Shown: positions 9,099-17,362, counted from the stretch's first letter. The stretch: DNA of 34,113 bases from Flavobacterium sp. (GCF_030146175.1 NZ_JASLCE010000091.1:1-34113), one strand, 5' to 3'. Numbers and translations: made by a program. The notes: generated from the sequence alone by a model not told the origin.

Positions 9099-10775
9099 AT
9101 GAAAATCAACAGAATTATGGCTTTACAATTGATGGCAGCATTATCGCTATCGATTGGTTTTACTAGTTGTAGTAAAAAATCGGGGTCAAAAGGAACTTCT
9201 GCAGCTACTGGTTGGAAAATCAACGATAAGAAAGGTGGTTTCCAATACAATGCGAAGTACAAAAAGCAAGAAACCCCTCCTGGAATGGTTGCCGTAGAAG
9301 GTGGAACATTCACTATGGGTAAAGTGCAAGATGACCCAATGCACGATTGGAACAACACTCCAAACCAACAACACGTACAGTCGTTCTACATGGATGAAAC
9401 CGAGGTAACGAACTTTATGTATACGGAGTACCTATTCTGGTTAAAAACCATTTTCCCACCGACAGATGAAAACTACAAAAACATTTATGTTGGTGCCTTA
9501 CCGGATACTTTGGTATGGAGAAATCGTTTAGGGTATAACGAAACAATGACAAACAACTACCTAAGACACCCTGCTTATGCAAACTACCCTGTAGTTGGTG
9601 TAAACTGGATTCAGGCAGTTGAATTTAGCAAATGGAGAACAGACCGTGTGAATGAGGCCATTCTGGAGCGCGAAGGATACCTGAAAAAAGACTCTAAAAT
9701 TACGGAAGTAAAAGCGGAGAGCACTTTTAGTACGGAATCGTATTTAGCTTCCCCTACATCAACTTATGGAGGAAACGAAGAGCTTGTTTACAAAGGACAA
9801 CGAAATAAATTAGCCGCTAAAGAAGATGCTAAAAACGTTTACGCCCAAAGAACGTCAGGTATCATCTTACCGGAATACAGACTACCAACTGAAGCAGAGT
9901 GGGAATATGCTGCTGTTGCATTAGGAGGAATCCGTGAGTACAACACGTACAAAGGGAAGAAAAAATACCCTTGGAGTGGACAGTACACACGTTCTGGAAA
10001 AAGACAATACAGAGGTGACCAGTTAGCGAACTTCAAACAAGGAAAAGGAGACTACGGAGGAATTGCCGGATGGTCTGATGATGGAGCTGACATCACGAAC
10101 GAAGTTAAAAAATACCCACCAAATGATTTCGGTTTATACGATATGGCTGGTAACGTAGCGGAGTGGGTTGCCGATGTTTACAGACCAATTGTAGATGATG
10201 AAGCGAATGACTTCAACTACTATAGAGGTAACGTTTACATGAAAAACAAAATCGGTGAAGACGGTAAAGTGGAAATGGTTACTACTGAAAACATTGCGTA
10301 TGACACGCTAAGTAACGGTAGAATCATGGCACGTAACTTCCCTGGACAAATTGCTCAGGTAGCTATCGACGACAACGAAACGTATTTAAGACAAAACTTC
10401 TCTAAGAGTGATAACAGAAACTACAGAGATGGTGATAAACAATCAACTCGTTTCTACAACTTCGGAAATGAAGAAGAAGGAGCTGATGATAAAAAAGACG
10501 ACAAAAACAGAATGTACGATTCACCGAAACACTCGGTAACAAAAGACAGTCTTGGTAACCTTGTTCGTAAATATGACCACTCTGACAAGAGAACAACTTT
10601 AGTAAACGACGACAGTAGAGTTTACAAAGGTGGATCTTGGAGAGACAGAGCTTACTGGTTAGATCCTGCATCAAGAAGATATTACCCGCAGGATATGGCT
10701 ACAGACTATATCGGATTCCGATGTGCAATGTCTAAAGTAGGTCCTAAATCAGGTAAGAAAAAAGCCAGAGGATAA
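9099..10775 (+). CDS. gldJ: Gliding motility lipoprotein GldJ
   Basis: GldJ is an outer-membrane lipoprotein required for gliding and for stability of the T9SS lipoprotein GldK. The 558 residues start with a lipoprotein signal ending FTSC (acyl-Cys24). They continue as a formylglycine-generating-enzyme-like (FGE-sulfatase) fold: VEGGTFTMGK near 47, MDETEVTNF, LPTEAEWEYAA, DMAGNVAEWVADVY near 347, and the closing VYKGGSWRDRAYW to YIGFRCAMS. Between the last two blocks lies a ~150-residue, Asp/Asn/Lys-rich insertion. The last 13 residues, KVGPKSGKKKARG, are strongly basic. In F. johnsoniae the extreme C-terminus of GldJ is needed for motility but not for secretion. The gene uses AGA, AAC and TAC codons much more than its neighbours, which suggests high expression. 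It is divergent from porU. Confidence 0.95.
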   Translation: MKINRIMALQLMAALSLSIGFTSCSKKSGSKGTSAATGWKINDKKGGFQYNAKYKKQETPPGMVAVEGGTFTMGKVQDDPMHDWNNTPNQQHVQSFYMDETEVTNFMYTEYLFWLKTIFPPTDENYKNIYVGALPDTLVWRNRLGYNETMTNNYLRHPAYANYPVVGVNWIQAVEFSKWRTDRVNEAILEREGYLKKDSKITEVKAESTFSTESYLASPTSTYGGNEELVYKGQRNKLAAKEDAKNVYAQRTSGIILPEYRLPTEAEWEYAAVALGGIREYNTYKGKKKYPWSGQYTRSGKRQYRGDQLANFKQGKGDYGGIAGWSDDGADITNEVKKYPPNDFGLYDMAGNVAEWVADVYRPIVDDEANDFNYYRGNVYMKNKIGEDGKVEMVTTENIAYDTLSNGRIMARNFPGQIAQVAIDDNETYLRQNFSKSDNRNYRDGDKQSTRFYNFGNEEEGADDKKDDKNRMYDSPKHSVTKDSLGNLVRKYDHSDKRTTLVNDDSRVYKGGSWRDRAYWLDPASRRYYPQDMATDYIGFRCAMSKVGPKSGKKKARG

Positions 10776-10796
10776 TTAAATTTTCATACATACTTT

Positions 10797-10831
10797 AAAA
10801 GCCCTAAACTATTTTAGGGCTTTTATTTTTT
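10797..10831 (+). terminator. Rho-independent terminator after gldJ
   Basis: 12-bp stem AAAAGCCCTAAA / TTTAGGGCTTTT with a 4-nt loop, followed by ATTTTTTT. It sits only 16 nt before the murF ATG, so murF must start from a promoter overlapping the hairpin or from readthrough. Confidence 0.88.
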
Positions 10832-10846
10832 TAGTACTTTCACAAC

Positions 10847-12130
10847 ATGAAAATAGAAGAACTTTACCAGTGTTTTTTACAGTGTTCCAGCATTTGTACC
10901 GACACCCGAAAAATAGAACCCAATTCGTTGTTTTTCGCCCTTAAAGGCGATAACTTCGACGCGAATACCTTTGCCGCAGAAGCCCTTACCAAAGGCGCCT
11001 TATTTGTTGTAATTGACGATAAAAAATACTTTACCGACGAAAACAAAATGCTTTTGGTTCCCGATAGCCTAAGAGCGCTACAGGGATTGGCCAACTACCA
11101 CCGTATCCAATTGGGTTTGCCGATTATTGCACTTACCGGCAGTAATGGTAAAACCACCACAAAAGAACTGATCAACGCTGTTTTATCACAGCAATACAAT
11201 ACCAAAGCCACCGTTGGCAACCTCAACAATCATATTGGGGTTCCGCTCACGCTTTTGTCGTTTAATGAAGACACCGATATCGGAATCGTTGAAATGGGTG
11301 CCAACCACCAGAAAGAAATTGAAATGTTATGCCGTATCGCCCAACCGGACTTCGGTTATATTACCAATTTCGGGAAAGCCCACCTCGAAGGTTTTGGCGG
11401 AACGGAAGGCGTGATCAAAGGAAAAAGTGAGTTGTACCAATATCTCGAAAAACACGAAAAAACCGCTTTTGTCAACCTGGATGATCCCATTCAGGATGAA
11501 AAAACAAAAAACTTCACTCGCTATACCTTCTCACAAAAAGGGAATAGTGATGTTATGATTCAATCTGTTTCGGCCAATCCAATGGTCAAAATCGGGGTTG
11601 AAGATATTACGATACAATCCCACTTAATCGGAATTTACAATGCCAACAACATCAATGCTGCCATCAGTATTGGAAACTATTTTAATGTCGCTACCGAAGC
11701 CATCAAAACGGCTATCGAAAATTATATCCCGAGCAATAACCGCTCGCAGCTAATTGAGAAAAACGGAAACCATATTATTCTGGATGCGTATAATGCCAAT
11801 CCAAGTAGTATGACGGCAGCATTGGAAAACTTCGCACAGCTCGAAGACGGATCGAAAATTGCCATTTTGGGCGATATGTTCGAACTGGGAACAGAAAGCC
11901 TAAAAGAACATCAGAACATCGTTTCATTGGTGAGTCGTACACCGGAAATCAAAACCTATTTTATCGGTAAAGATTTCTTTGCGTCTAAAGTCGACCAACC
12001 GCATTTGCATTTCTTTTCCAGCTTTGACGATTTTACCCATTCGTTTCAAAACGAGATCCCAAAAGCCCATACGATCCTGATAAAAGGTTCGCGTGGAATG
12101 GCTCTCGAACGAACACTGGAACTATTATAA
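10847..12130 (+). CDS. murF: UDP-N-acetylmuramoyl-tripeptide--D-alanyl-D-alanine ligase
   Basis: Cytoplasmic ATP-dependent ligase that adds D-Ala-D-Ala to UDP-MurNAc-tripeptide, the last cytoplasmic peptide step of peptidoglycan precursor synthesis. The 427 residues show the Mur-ligase N-terminal domain (TDTRKIEPNSLFFALKG near 18-34), the ATP P-loop LTGSNGKTTTKELI (96-109), GNLNNHIGVPLTLL, VEMGANHQKEIEML and NFGKAHLEGFG in the central domain. The C-terminal domain starts near ILDAYNANPSSM and contains AILGDMFELG and LIKGSRGMALE. All are diagnostic of MurF rather than MurE or MurC. The gene stands alone; gldJ upstream and the hydrolase downstream are each separated by a terminator. Confidence 0.96.
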   Translation: MKIEELYQCFLQCSSICTDTRKIEPNSLFFALKGDNFDANTFAAEALTKGALFVVIDDKKYFTDENKMLLVPDSLRALQGLANYHRIQLGLPIIALTGSNGKTTTKELINAVLSQQYNTKATVGNLNNHIGVPLTLLSFNEDTDIGIVEMGANHQKEIEMLCRIAQPDFGYITNFGKAHLEGFGGTEGVIKGKSELYQYLEKHEKTAFVNLDDPIQDEKTKNFTRYTFSQKGNSDVMIQSVSANPMVKIGVEDITIQSHLIGIYNANNINAAISIGNYFNVATEAIKTAIENYIPSNNRSQLIEKNGNHIILDAYNANPSSMTAALENFAQLEDGSKIAILGDMFELGTESLKEHQNIVSLVSRTPEIKTYFIGKDFFASKVDQPHLHFFSSFDDFTHSFQNEIPKAHTILIKGSRGMALERTLELL

Positions 12131-12135
12131 AAAGG

Positions 12136-12163
12136 TCGCTGCAAAAAAAGCAGCGATTTTTTT
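12136..12163 (+). terminator. Rho-independent terminator after murF
   Basis: 7-bp stem TCGCTGC / GCAGCGA with an A7 loop, followed by T7. It lies 6 nt after the murF stop. Confidence 0.88.
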
Positions 12164-12172
12164 ATATCCTTT

Positions 12173-12198
12173 TGTAACAATCACATCATAGCTGCATC
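12173..12198 (+). promoter_or_regulatory. Candidate ECF-type promoter of the hydrolase-sigma operon
   Basis: TGTAACA (12173-12179) followed, with 16 nt after the AAC core, by CATC (12195-12198). This resembles ECF sigma promoters, which have an AAC core at -35 and a short CGTC-like -10 element. There is no TANNTTTG at the usual distance from the hydrolase ATG at 12230. The match is loose, and autoregulation by the ECF factor of this operon is inference. Confidence 0.28.
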
Positions 12199-12229
12199 AA
12201 AAGAAAACAAATCTAAAAACGCAGTTATT

Positions 12230-13081
12230 ATGAAAAATGCTATTCTTACTTTATTCCTACTTTTCAACCTTACATTTGGCTTTGCGCAACAACAAGCTTT
12301 CGACGTAAAAGTGATTGGCAAAGGACAACCAATACTTCTTATCCCGGGTTATTCCTGCAGTGGCGCTGTTTGGAATGAAACCGCCGATCATTTAAAAAAC
12401 AACTATCAATTGCATATCCTGACACTGGCCGGTTTTGCCGGTGTAAAACCGATTCAAGATCCGGTGTTGCAAACCGTACACGATCAATTGATTCAATATG
12501 TCAAAACCAACAAATTAAAAAAACCGATACTGATCGGTCATAGTCTGGGCGCTTTTATGGCGCTATGGGTGAGCAGTTCACAACCGGATCTTTTTGGTAA
12601 AATCGTTTGCGTCGACGGCGTTCCGTTTATTTCGGCACTGACCAAACCGGAAACAACGGTAGCCTCTTTAAAAGACGATCCGCGTTTTAACAAAGAAGCA
12701 GTGATCAATAATTTCAAATCCATTCCGAACGACAACTATGTTGCCAATATGACCCAAATGATGCTGTATCAGGTTCGTGATACGACAAGAGCCAAACAGA
12801 TCGCCGAATGGAGCTTTGCCAGCGATCGTACAACTCTGGGATCGACCATCGTGGAAATGTCGTTAACCGACCTTCGTACGGATATTGCAAAAATCAAAAG
12901 TCCGGTATTGATTTTAACCAGTATCTTTAACACTAAAGAAAACAGCGAAAAAATCTATAACGAGCAATATGCCGCTTTAAAAAACAAGACAATCAAGGTC
13001 GCCGACAGTAAGCATTTTATTATGTACGACGCACCGGAATGGTTTTACAGCGCAATGGACAACTTTCTAAATCAAAAATAA
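12230..13081 (+). CDS. Secreted alpha/beta-fold hydrolase
   Basis: The 283 residues start with a signal peptide ending near LTFGFAQQ, so the enzyme should be periplasmic or exported. The hydrolase fold is clear: oxyanion region ILLIPGYSCSG near 35-44, nucleophile elbow LIGHSLGAFMA (Ser105), and a late His262 in SKHFIMYDAPEWF. The usual acid residue after strand 6 is not obvious: the segment ILTSIFNTKEN has Asn where Asp is common, so the acid may come from elsewhere. Substrate unknown; esterase or lactonase activity is possible. It is the first gene of an operon with the ECF sigma factor, whose GTG lies 2 nt after this stop, and a 4-TM protein. The substrate or product may therefore be tied to that signalling unit. 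Confidence 0.85.
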   Translation: MKNAILTLFLLFNLTFGFAQQQAFDVKVIGKGQPILLIPGYSCSGAVWNETADHLKNNYQLHILTLAGFAGVKPIQDPVLQTVHDQLIQYVKTNKLKKPILIGHSLGAFMALWVSSSQPDLFGKIVCVDGVPFISALTKPETTVASLKDDPRFNKEAVINNFKSIPNDNYVANMTQMMLYQVRDTTRAKQIAEWSFASDRTTLGSTIVEMSLTDLRTDIAKIKSPVLILTSIFNTKENSEKIYNEQYAALKNKTIKVADSKHFIMYDAPEWFYSAMDNFLNQK

Positions 13082-13083
13082 GC

Positions 13084-13590
13084 GTGTCGACAGAACAACA
13101 GCAAGACAGTCAATTCCGGGAATTGTATGCGACCTACTCGGCCAAAATACACCGTATCTGTTTGGGATATACCGGAAACCATATGGAAGCCGACGATTTG
13201 CTTCAGGAAGTATTTATCCGGATCTGGCAAAACCAGAGCAAATTCCGGGGCGAATCGCAAATTAGCACCTGGATTTATCGGATAGCGGTAAACACCTGCC
13301 TCTATCATATCCGTTCGCAAAAAAACAAACAAACCGACGAACTCAAGCCCGAACTGGCAACAATCGACCACGACGACAGCAATGAAAAAGAACAGCAAAT
13401 TAAGTTGCTTTACAAATGCATCAGCGAGCTTAACGAATCCGATCGTTTGATCATTACAATGTTACTGGAAGATGTTCCCTATAGTGAAATTGCCACAGCA
13501 ACCGGAATTACGGAAGGCAATTTACGCGTAAAAATACACCGGATAAAACAACAATTAAACACCATTTACAGTAAATATGAAAGCGTTTGA
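13084..13590 (+). CDS. ECF-type RNA polymerase sigma factor
   Basis: Small sigma-70-family factor of ~168 residues. Region 2 covers about 10-75 (ELYATYSAKIHRICLGY, DDLLQEVFIRIWQN, STWIYRIAVNTCLYHIR), with an acidic linker. Region 4 covers about 110-165 (ISELNESDRLIITMLLEDVP, YSEIATATGITEGNLRVKIH). I choose GTG 13084, which is 2 nt past the hydrolase stop. An in-frame ATG at 13039 would overlap the hydrolase by 43 nt and add 15 residues unlike any sigma factor. The 3' end overlaps the next gene by 14 nt, suggesting translational coupling to a membrane partner that may act as anti-sigma factor. No SnoaL-type or zinc-binding anti-sigma domain is encoded alongside. Confidence 0.9.
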   Translation: MSTEQQQDSQFRELYATYSAKIHRICLGYTGNHMEADDLLQEVFIRIWQNQSKFRGESQISTWIYRIAVNTCLYHIRSQKNKQTDELKPELATIDHDDSNEKEQQIKLLYKCISELNESDRLIITMLLEDVPYSEIATATGITEGNLRVKIHRIKQQLNTIYSKYESV

Positions 13591-14170
13591 CAATCTAAAA
13601 GAAATCTGGCAACAACAAAGTACCGGTGCGCTACCTGATGTTACTGTTATCATCAATAAAGCGAAGAAAGAACAACAATCCATGACCCGGAAAATTGGTA
13701 TTCAGGTAGGAATTTTAATGCTTACCATAGTATTCCTTTCCGTGATTTTTAACAATATCGCTTTTAAAAAGGTTACCACATTTATTGGTATCGGGCTTAT
13801 GTTTTTTGCCATGTTTGGGTATTCCGCTTTGCGATTATATCAGATAAACACCCTTCGAAAAGTTGACTTAACCGCTTCGCCAAAAGTCGCTTTAACGGGA
13901 ATGCAACACTTTTACCGTTTTCAGCAAAAAGTGAATACAACCTATACACAACTTTATTATATCGTTTTAAATACCGCCTTCGTTTTTTATTTTATAGAAG
14001 TGATGCAACCGCTATCGACCACAGTAAAAATCGTTACCCTTGTATCCTATGTTACCTGGATGCTTATCGCCTATTTTATAATTGGTAAAAAATACATCCG
14101 TAAGGAACATGCCAAAACCGAAAGCATTATTACCGCATTACAGGAAATCGAAGCGAATTACGAGAAATAA
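13577..14170 (+). CDS. Four-helix membrane protein, possible anti-sigma partner
   Basis: The 197 residues comprise a soluble N-terminal segment (1-38, with LKEIWQQQSTGALPD), TM helices at about 40-60, 66-88, 124-142 and 150-170, and a charged C-terminal tail. No known enzymatic motif was recognised. It overlaps the ECF sigma gene by 14 nt, the usual arrangement for a membrane regulator coupled to its sigma factor. The short cytosolic N-terminus with a conserved-looking W-QQQ patch could be the sigma-binding part. This role is inferred only from position and topology; the sequence lacks a classical ZAS or FecR domain. Confidence 0.75.
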   Translation: MKAFDNLKEIWQQQSTGALPDVTVIINKAKKEQQSMTRKIGIQVGILMLTIVFLSVIFNNIAFKKVTTFIGIGLMFFAMFGYSALRLYQINTLRKVDLTASPKVALTGMQHFYRFQQKVNTTYTQLYYIVLNTAFVFYFIEVMQPLSTTVKIVTLVSYVTWMLIAYFIIGKKYIRKEHAKTESIITALQEIEANYEK

Positions 14171-14194
14171 TAAACATATCATTTCCATTATTTC

Positions 14195-14227
14195 ACACCT
14201 GACAGGTTTTAGAAACCTGTCAGGTGT
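14195..14227. repeat. 33-bp palindrome, copy 1
   Basis: Perfect 15-bp inverted arms ACACCTGACAGGTTT / AAACCTGTCAGGTGT around TAG. It follows the sigma-operon stop by 25 nt and could end that transcript, though no T-run follows. A near-identical copy lies at 15563-15595 on the other side of the serine hydrolase gene. Confidence 0.9.
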
Positions 14228-14287
14228 ATCAAACGAAGTCAGGTGTATCAAACGAAGTCAGATGTATCAAATTAAATCGGGTGTATA
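14219..14287 (+). repeat. 19-bp tandem repeat upstream of serine hydrolase
   Basis: Three full units of GTCAGGTGTATCAAACGAA (14219-14237 and 14238-14256 identical; 14257-14275 diverged) and a partial fourth (14276-14287, ATCGGGTGTATA). The first unit grows out of the right arm of the palindrome, as if the palindrome end had been duplicated by slippage. The array ends 2 nt before a -7-like TATTTTTG (14289-14296). Confidence 0.85.
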
Positions 14288-14326
14288 TTATTTTTGTAAC
14301 TTCGTAAAAACCTGACATTCGACCTT

Positions 14327-15556
14327 TTGAAAAAATCCATCCTTCTTCTGGCAACAATTATTCTGTTTTCGGTTTCCTGTTCGGCACCGAAAAAAAACAC
14401 GGTGACTGTTATGCGTAAATCCGCGGCTGATTCCCTTACCAATCGGTTACAACAACTTTACGACAAAGGTTATTTTAACGGATTTGGTGTTGCCATTGTA
14501 GATGATCAGGGAGTACGCTATAAAAACGGATTCGGATCAGCCGACCGGGAAACGCGCAAAGCCTATACCGTACAGACCGTTCAAAGCATTGCTTCCGTAT
14601 CCAAAACACTGGTGGGTATAGCACTGCTAAAAGCCCAGGAACTTGGCAAACTCCGATTGGACGATCAGGTTAACCGGTACCTTCCTTTTGAAGTGATCAA
14701 CCCCTATTACCTAAATATTCCTATTACCATCCGGCAATTGGCTACTCATACCTCGACGATACTGGACAACGAAAATTATTTAAGCAAAAACTATTATCTA
14801 AAACCCGATCAGAATCTAAACGGTTTGCCTTTAGTATTCGACGATACCCAAATATTAAATCCGGCAGAATCGGCCGTAGGATTGAATATTTTCACAAGAG
14901 ATATGCTGACTTTTCATGGAAAATGGCATATGGCAGACACTTTTTTAAACAAAGCACCGGGCACACAATATGAATACTCCAATACCGGAACGACATTGGC
15001 CGCTTATATCATTGAACGCGCCACCGGGGAGCCTTTTGATGTTTTCACTCAAAAATACATTCTTACTCCTTTGCAACTCAAAAACTCCGGTTGGAAATTC
15101 GATGCTATAGATTTGTCGCGCTTGTCGCGTTATTATCAGGATCCGAAAACACTACTTCCCTATTACACTATGAGTTCGTATCCGGATGGTGGTTTTATGA
15201 CCACAATCGACGATCTGAGCAAGTACCTACAGGAACTGATCCGGGGTTATAATGGCAACGGTAAAATCCTATCCAAAGAAAGTTATCGTGAGTTTTTCAA
15301 ACCACAATTATCGGCTGAACACTTTACCGAGCGAAACACTCAGAATCCGTATAGCGAATCGTATAATACGGGTATTTTTATAGGTTTTGGTTATACCGGT
15401 TATATTGGTCATACCGGTGGCGATCCCGGCGTTATGGCGATGCTATTTTTTGATCCGAAAACCAGTGTCGGGCGTATCATGATGTTTAACACCAACTTTT
15501 CAACTCCGGAAGGCAATCAGGTGTTTTATCAGATATGGGACGCTTTGGGACGCTAA
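14327..15556 (+). CDS. Serine hydrolase, beta-lactamase/DD-peptidase family lipoprotein
   Basis: Penicillin-binding-protein-like serine hydrolase (class C beta-lactamase / Pfam Beta-lactamase fold), 409 residues. The start is TTG at 14327, chosen because it gives MKKSILLLATIILFSVSC, a lipoprotein signal with acyl-Cys18. Catalytic motifs: SVSK (Ser90, Lys93), YSN in QYEYSNTGTTL near 218, and HTGG in YIGHTGGDPG near 374. All three motifs are intact, so it is probably an active esterase, peptidase or D-Ala-directed hydrolase in the periplasm or outer membrane; the substrate cannot be read from sequence. A -7-like TATTTTTG lies 30 nt upstream with no good -33. The gene is bracketed by the two palindromes and is convergent with the lytT-like gene. 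Confidence 0.9.
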   Translation: MKKSILLLATIILFSVSCSAPKKNTVTVMRKSAADSLTNRLQQLYDKGYFNGFGVAIVDDQGVRYKNGFGSADRETRKAYTVQTVQSIASVSKTLVGIALLKAQELGKLRLDDQVNRYLPFEVINPYYLNIPITIRQLATHTSTILDNENYLSKNYYLKPDQNLNGLPLVFDDTQILNPAESAVGLNIFTRDMLTFHGKWHMADTFLNKAPGTQYEYSNTGTTLAAYIIERATGEPFDVFTQKYILTPLQLKNSGWKFDAIDLSRLSRYYQDPKTLLPYYTMSSYPDGGFMTTIDDLSKYLQELIRGYNGNGKILSKESYREFFKPQLSAEHFTERNTQNPYSESYNTGIFIGFGYTGYIGHTGGDPGVMAMLFFDPKTSVGRIMMFNTNFSTPEGNQVFYQIWDALGR

Positions 15557-15562
15557 TCTGCT

Positions 15563-15595
15563 ACACCTGACAGGTTTTGGAAACCTGCCAGGTGT
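15563..15595. repeat. 33-bp palindrome, copy 2
   Basis: Arms ACACCTGACAGGTTT / AAACCTGCCAGGTGT around TGG. It differs from copy 1 by one arm base and the 3-nt loop. The arm change gives an A-C mismatch in a plus-strand transcript but a G-U pair in a minus-strand one. It lies between the convergent serine hydrolase and LytTR regulator genes. Confidence 0.9.
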
Positions 15596-15611
15596 GACAA
15601 GCTGTATCACA

Positions 15612-16337
15612 TCAAAGTAGAAACTGCTGTACTCTTTTAAAAAAATCCGATTTATAAGTATCCCCTAGTGGTAAGCTTTTATTCAAAACCCAGACTTCGT
15701 TCGTGTCGGTTTTTTCTATTTTTCCCAGTGCCACCATATAGGATTTATGTATTTTCACAAACCGGTCTTCCGGCAAATGCTCTTCAAAATGTTTTAAGGT
15801 ATTATAGGTAATCACCTGCTCGTCGCCGGTATGGATCACAACGTAATTTTTAATACTCTCGATATAATAAATCTCATTTATAAGAACCCGTTTATACCTA
15901 TTTTTGCCATCCGTTTTGATAAAAAAGTAATCCTCCTGTACTGTTTCGGTAATGGACTTTGGCTTTGATGAATCTGAAATTTTCCGCACTTTTTCAACAG
16001 CGCCAATAAACCGGTTAAACGCTACCGGTTTTAACAGATAATCAACCGCATCCTGTTCGAAACCTTCCACGGCAAATTGCGGATAAGCGGTTGTAAACAC
16101 CACCTTAACCTTTCCTTTTATAAGAGCTGAAAGCTGTAAACCCGTAAGATCCGGCATCTGAATATCCAGAAAAACAATATCGGGTAACTGTTGTTCGATT
16201 AGATGCAAGGCTTCCACGGCACGGGTTGCGGTTCCGATACATTCCAATCCGGGTAACTGTTCCACATATTTTTGCAGCAGTCGTATTGCCGGTGGTTCGT
16301 CATCTACAATTATACAGGTTATAGGTTGTTGTATCAT
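15612..16337 (-). CDS. LytTR-family response regulator
   Basis: The 241 residues contain a receiver domain (1-~120) with acidic pocket VDDE near 11-14, phosphoacceptor Asp58 in FLDIQMPDLTG, switch Thr in FTTAYPQFA and Lys in YLLKPV. A C-terminal LytTR DNA-binding domain follows (about 138-241, RYKRVLINEIYYIESIKNY and FVKIHKSYMV). Regulators of this class bind pairs of short direct repeats about two helical turns apart. The gene overlaps the upstream kinase gene by 4 nt (ATGA), so the two form a classic LytS/LytT-type pair. The divergent outer-membrane barrel gene is the nearest plausible target. Confidence 0.95.
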   Translation of the reverse strand: MIQQPITCIIVDDEPPAIRLLQKYVEQLPGLECIGTATRAVEALHLIEQQLPDIVFLDIQMPDLTGLQLSALIKGKVKVVFTTAYPQFAVEGFEQDAVDYLLKPVAFNRFIGAVEKVRKISDSSKPKSITETVQEDYFFIKTDGKNRYKRVLINEIYYIESIKNYVVIHTGDEQVITYNTLKHFEEHLPEDRFVKIHKSYMVALGKIEKTDTNEVWVLNKSLPLGDTYKSDFFKRVQQFLL

Positions 16338-17362
16338 AACAATGGAATATTTAAAACGACAGTATAGGTATTTTCCTGTTGGTCCACGAGTAAACTATGA
16401 TTATCCGGAAACAGAATTGCAAGTCGTTGTACGATATTTTTCTGTCCGATGCCGCTAACATCATAATGCTGACTTTTGCGATAGCTATTAGAGGCCCGGA
16501 AAACCAGTCGGTCGTTTTGTATTGTAAAATCAAATACAATCGGATGGTTTGGATCATCCAAAATCCCGTGTTTAAAGGCATTTTCTACAAAATGAATCAG
16601 CAACAACGACGGAATTCGATATTCTTTTAACTCCTCGGGATAATGGTATTCTACCGGAATTGTTCCGTCAAAACGCCGTTGAAAAAGCGCGATATAATGC
16701 TGTAAAAACACCACCTCATCGCGAAGCAATACCCTATCGTTTTCATTTTCATACGTCACATAACGCAACATCTCAGACAATTTCATAACATCCTCGGCCA
16801 CTTTGGGCTGCGTATCATACAAATCCGAATAAAAACTATTAAGCGTATTAAATAAAAAATGTGGGCTCAACTGATTTTTAAGCACCTGTAACTCGGCCTG
16901 CTTTTTTTCCAACTGCAAGCGATTCATCTTCTCATTGGTCGTCCACAGGTATTTTAGGAAATAGCCAACAATACTAAGCAACAAGGTACGTATCACATAA
17001 TATGAATTATCATATACATAATAAGCCACCGTAAGTGCTTCCATCACATAATTATGATTTCCGGTAATCCGGTAAATGATCACTTCTTCGATTATAAAAC
17101 GCAGCGCCGGAAACAGGAAAAACAATCCCAACTGGCATAAGGCAAAAAGCTTCCATTTTTTATAGGGAATTGTTTTCGGACAAACCCACAAATAATTCAG
17201 ATAAAAAATCACCATTTGCAGTAACGTAAATCCGGTTCCCTGAAGTGCTTTCCAGAAAAAAGCGTTATTGCGATCCTTCATGATATCTTCCAGCAAATGA
17301 TCCAGAAGCATCACCACGACCCAAAAGACAATATGATACTGTATTTCTCTTTTTTTAGACAT
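16334..17362 (-). CDS. LytS-type sensor histidine kinase
   Basis: Membrane sensor kinase of the His_kinase (LytS/YpdA-like) family. I start at ATG 17362 (MSKKREIQYHIVFWVVVML), giving 342 residues. The open frame extends 46 residues further, but that part is Arg/Cys-rich without homology features and would run into the divergent promoter region. Several TM helices fill residues ~10-140. A short coiled linker then leads to the phosphoacceptor motif NQLSPHFLFNTLN (His168) and a HATPase_c domain with HFVENAFKHGI and SGIGQKNIVQRL. It is co-transcribed with the LytTR regulator through a 4-nt overlap. The signal sensed is unknown. Confidence 0.93.
   Translation of the reverse strand: MSKKREIQYHIVFWVVVMLLDHLLEDIMKDRNNAFFWKALQGTGFTLLQMVIFYLNYLWVCPKTIPYKKWKLFALCQLGLFFLFPALRFIIEEVIIYRITGNHNYVMEALTVAYYVYDNSYYVIRTLLLSIVGYFLKYLWTTNEKMNRLQLEKKQAELQVLKNQLSPHFLFNTLNSFYSDLYDTQPKVAEDVMKLSEMLRYVTYENENDRVLLRDEVVFLQHYIALFQRRFDGTIPVEYHYPEELKEYRIPSLLLIHFVENAFKHGILDDPNHPIVFDFTIQNDRLVFRASNSYRKSQHYDVSGIGQKNIVQRLAILFPDNHSLLVDQQENTYTVVLNIPLL

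Noticed and set aside
14219..14287. CRISPR array
   Set aside because: Units are directly adjacent without spacers and there are no cas genes; it is a simple tandem repeat.
14082..14315. 77-codon frame running through the palindrome and tandem repeats
   Set aside because: It overlaps the 4-TM gene in another frame and is kept open only because the 19-bp repeat has few stops in that frame.
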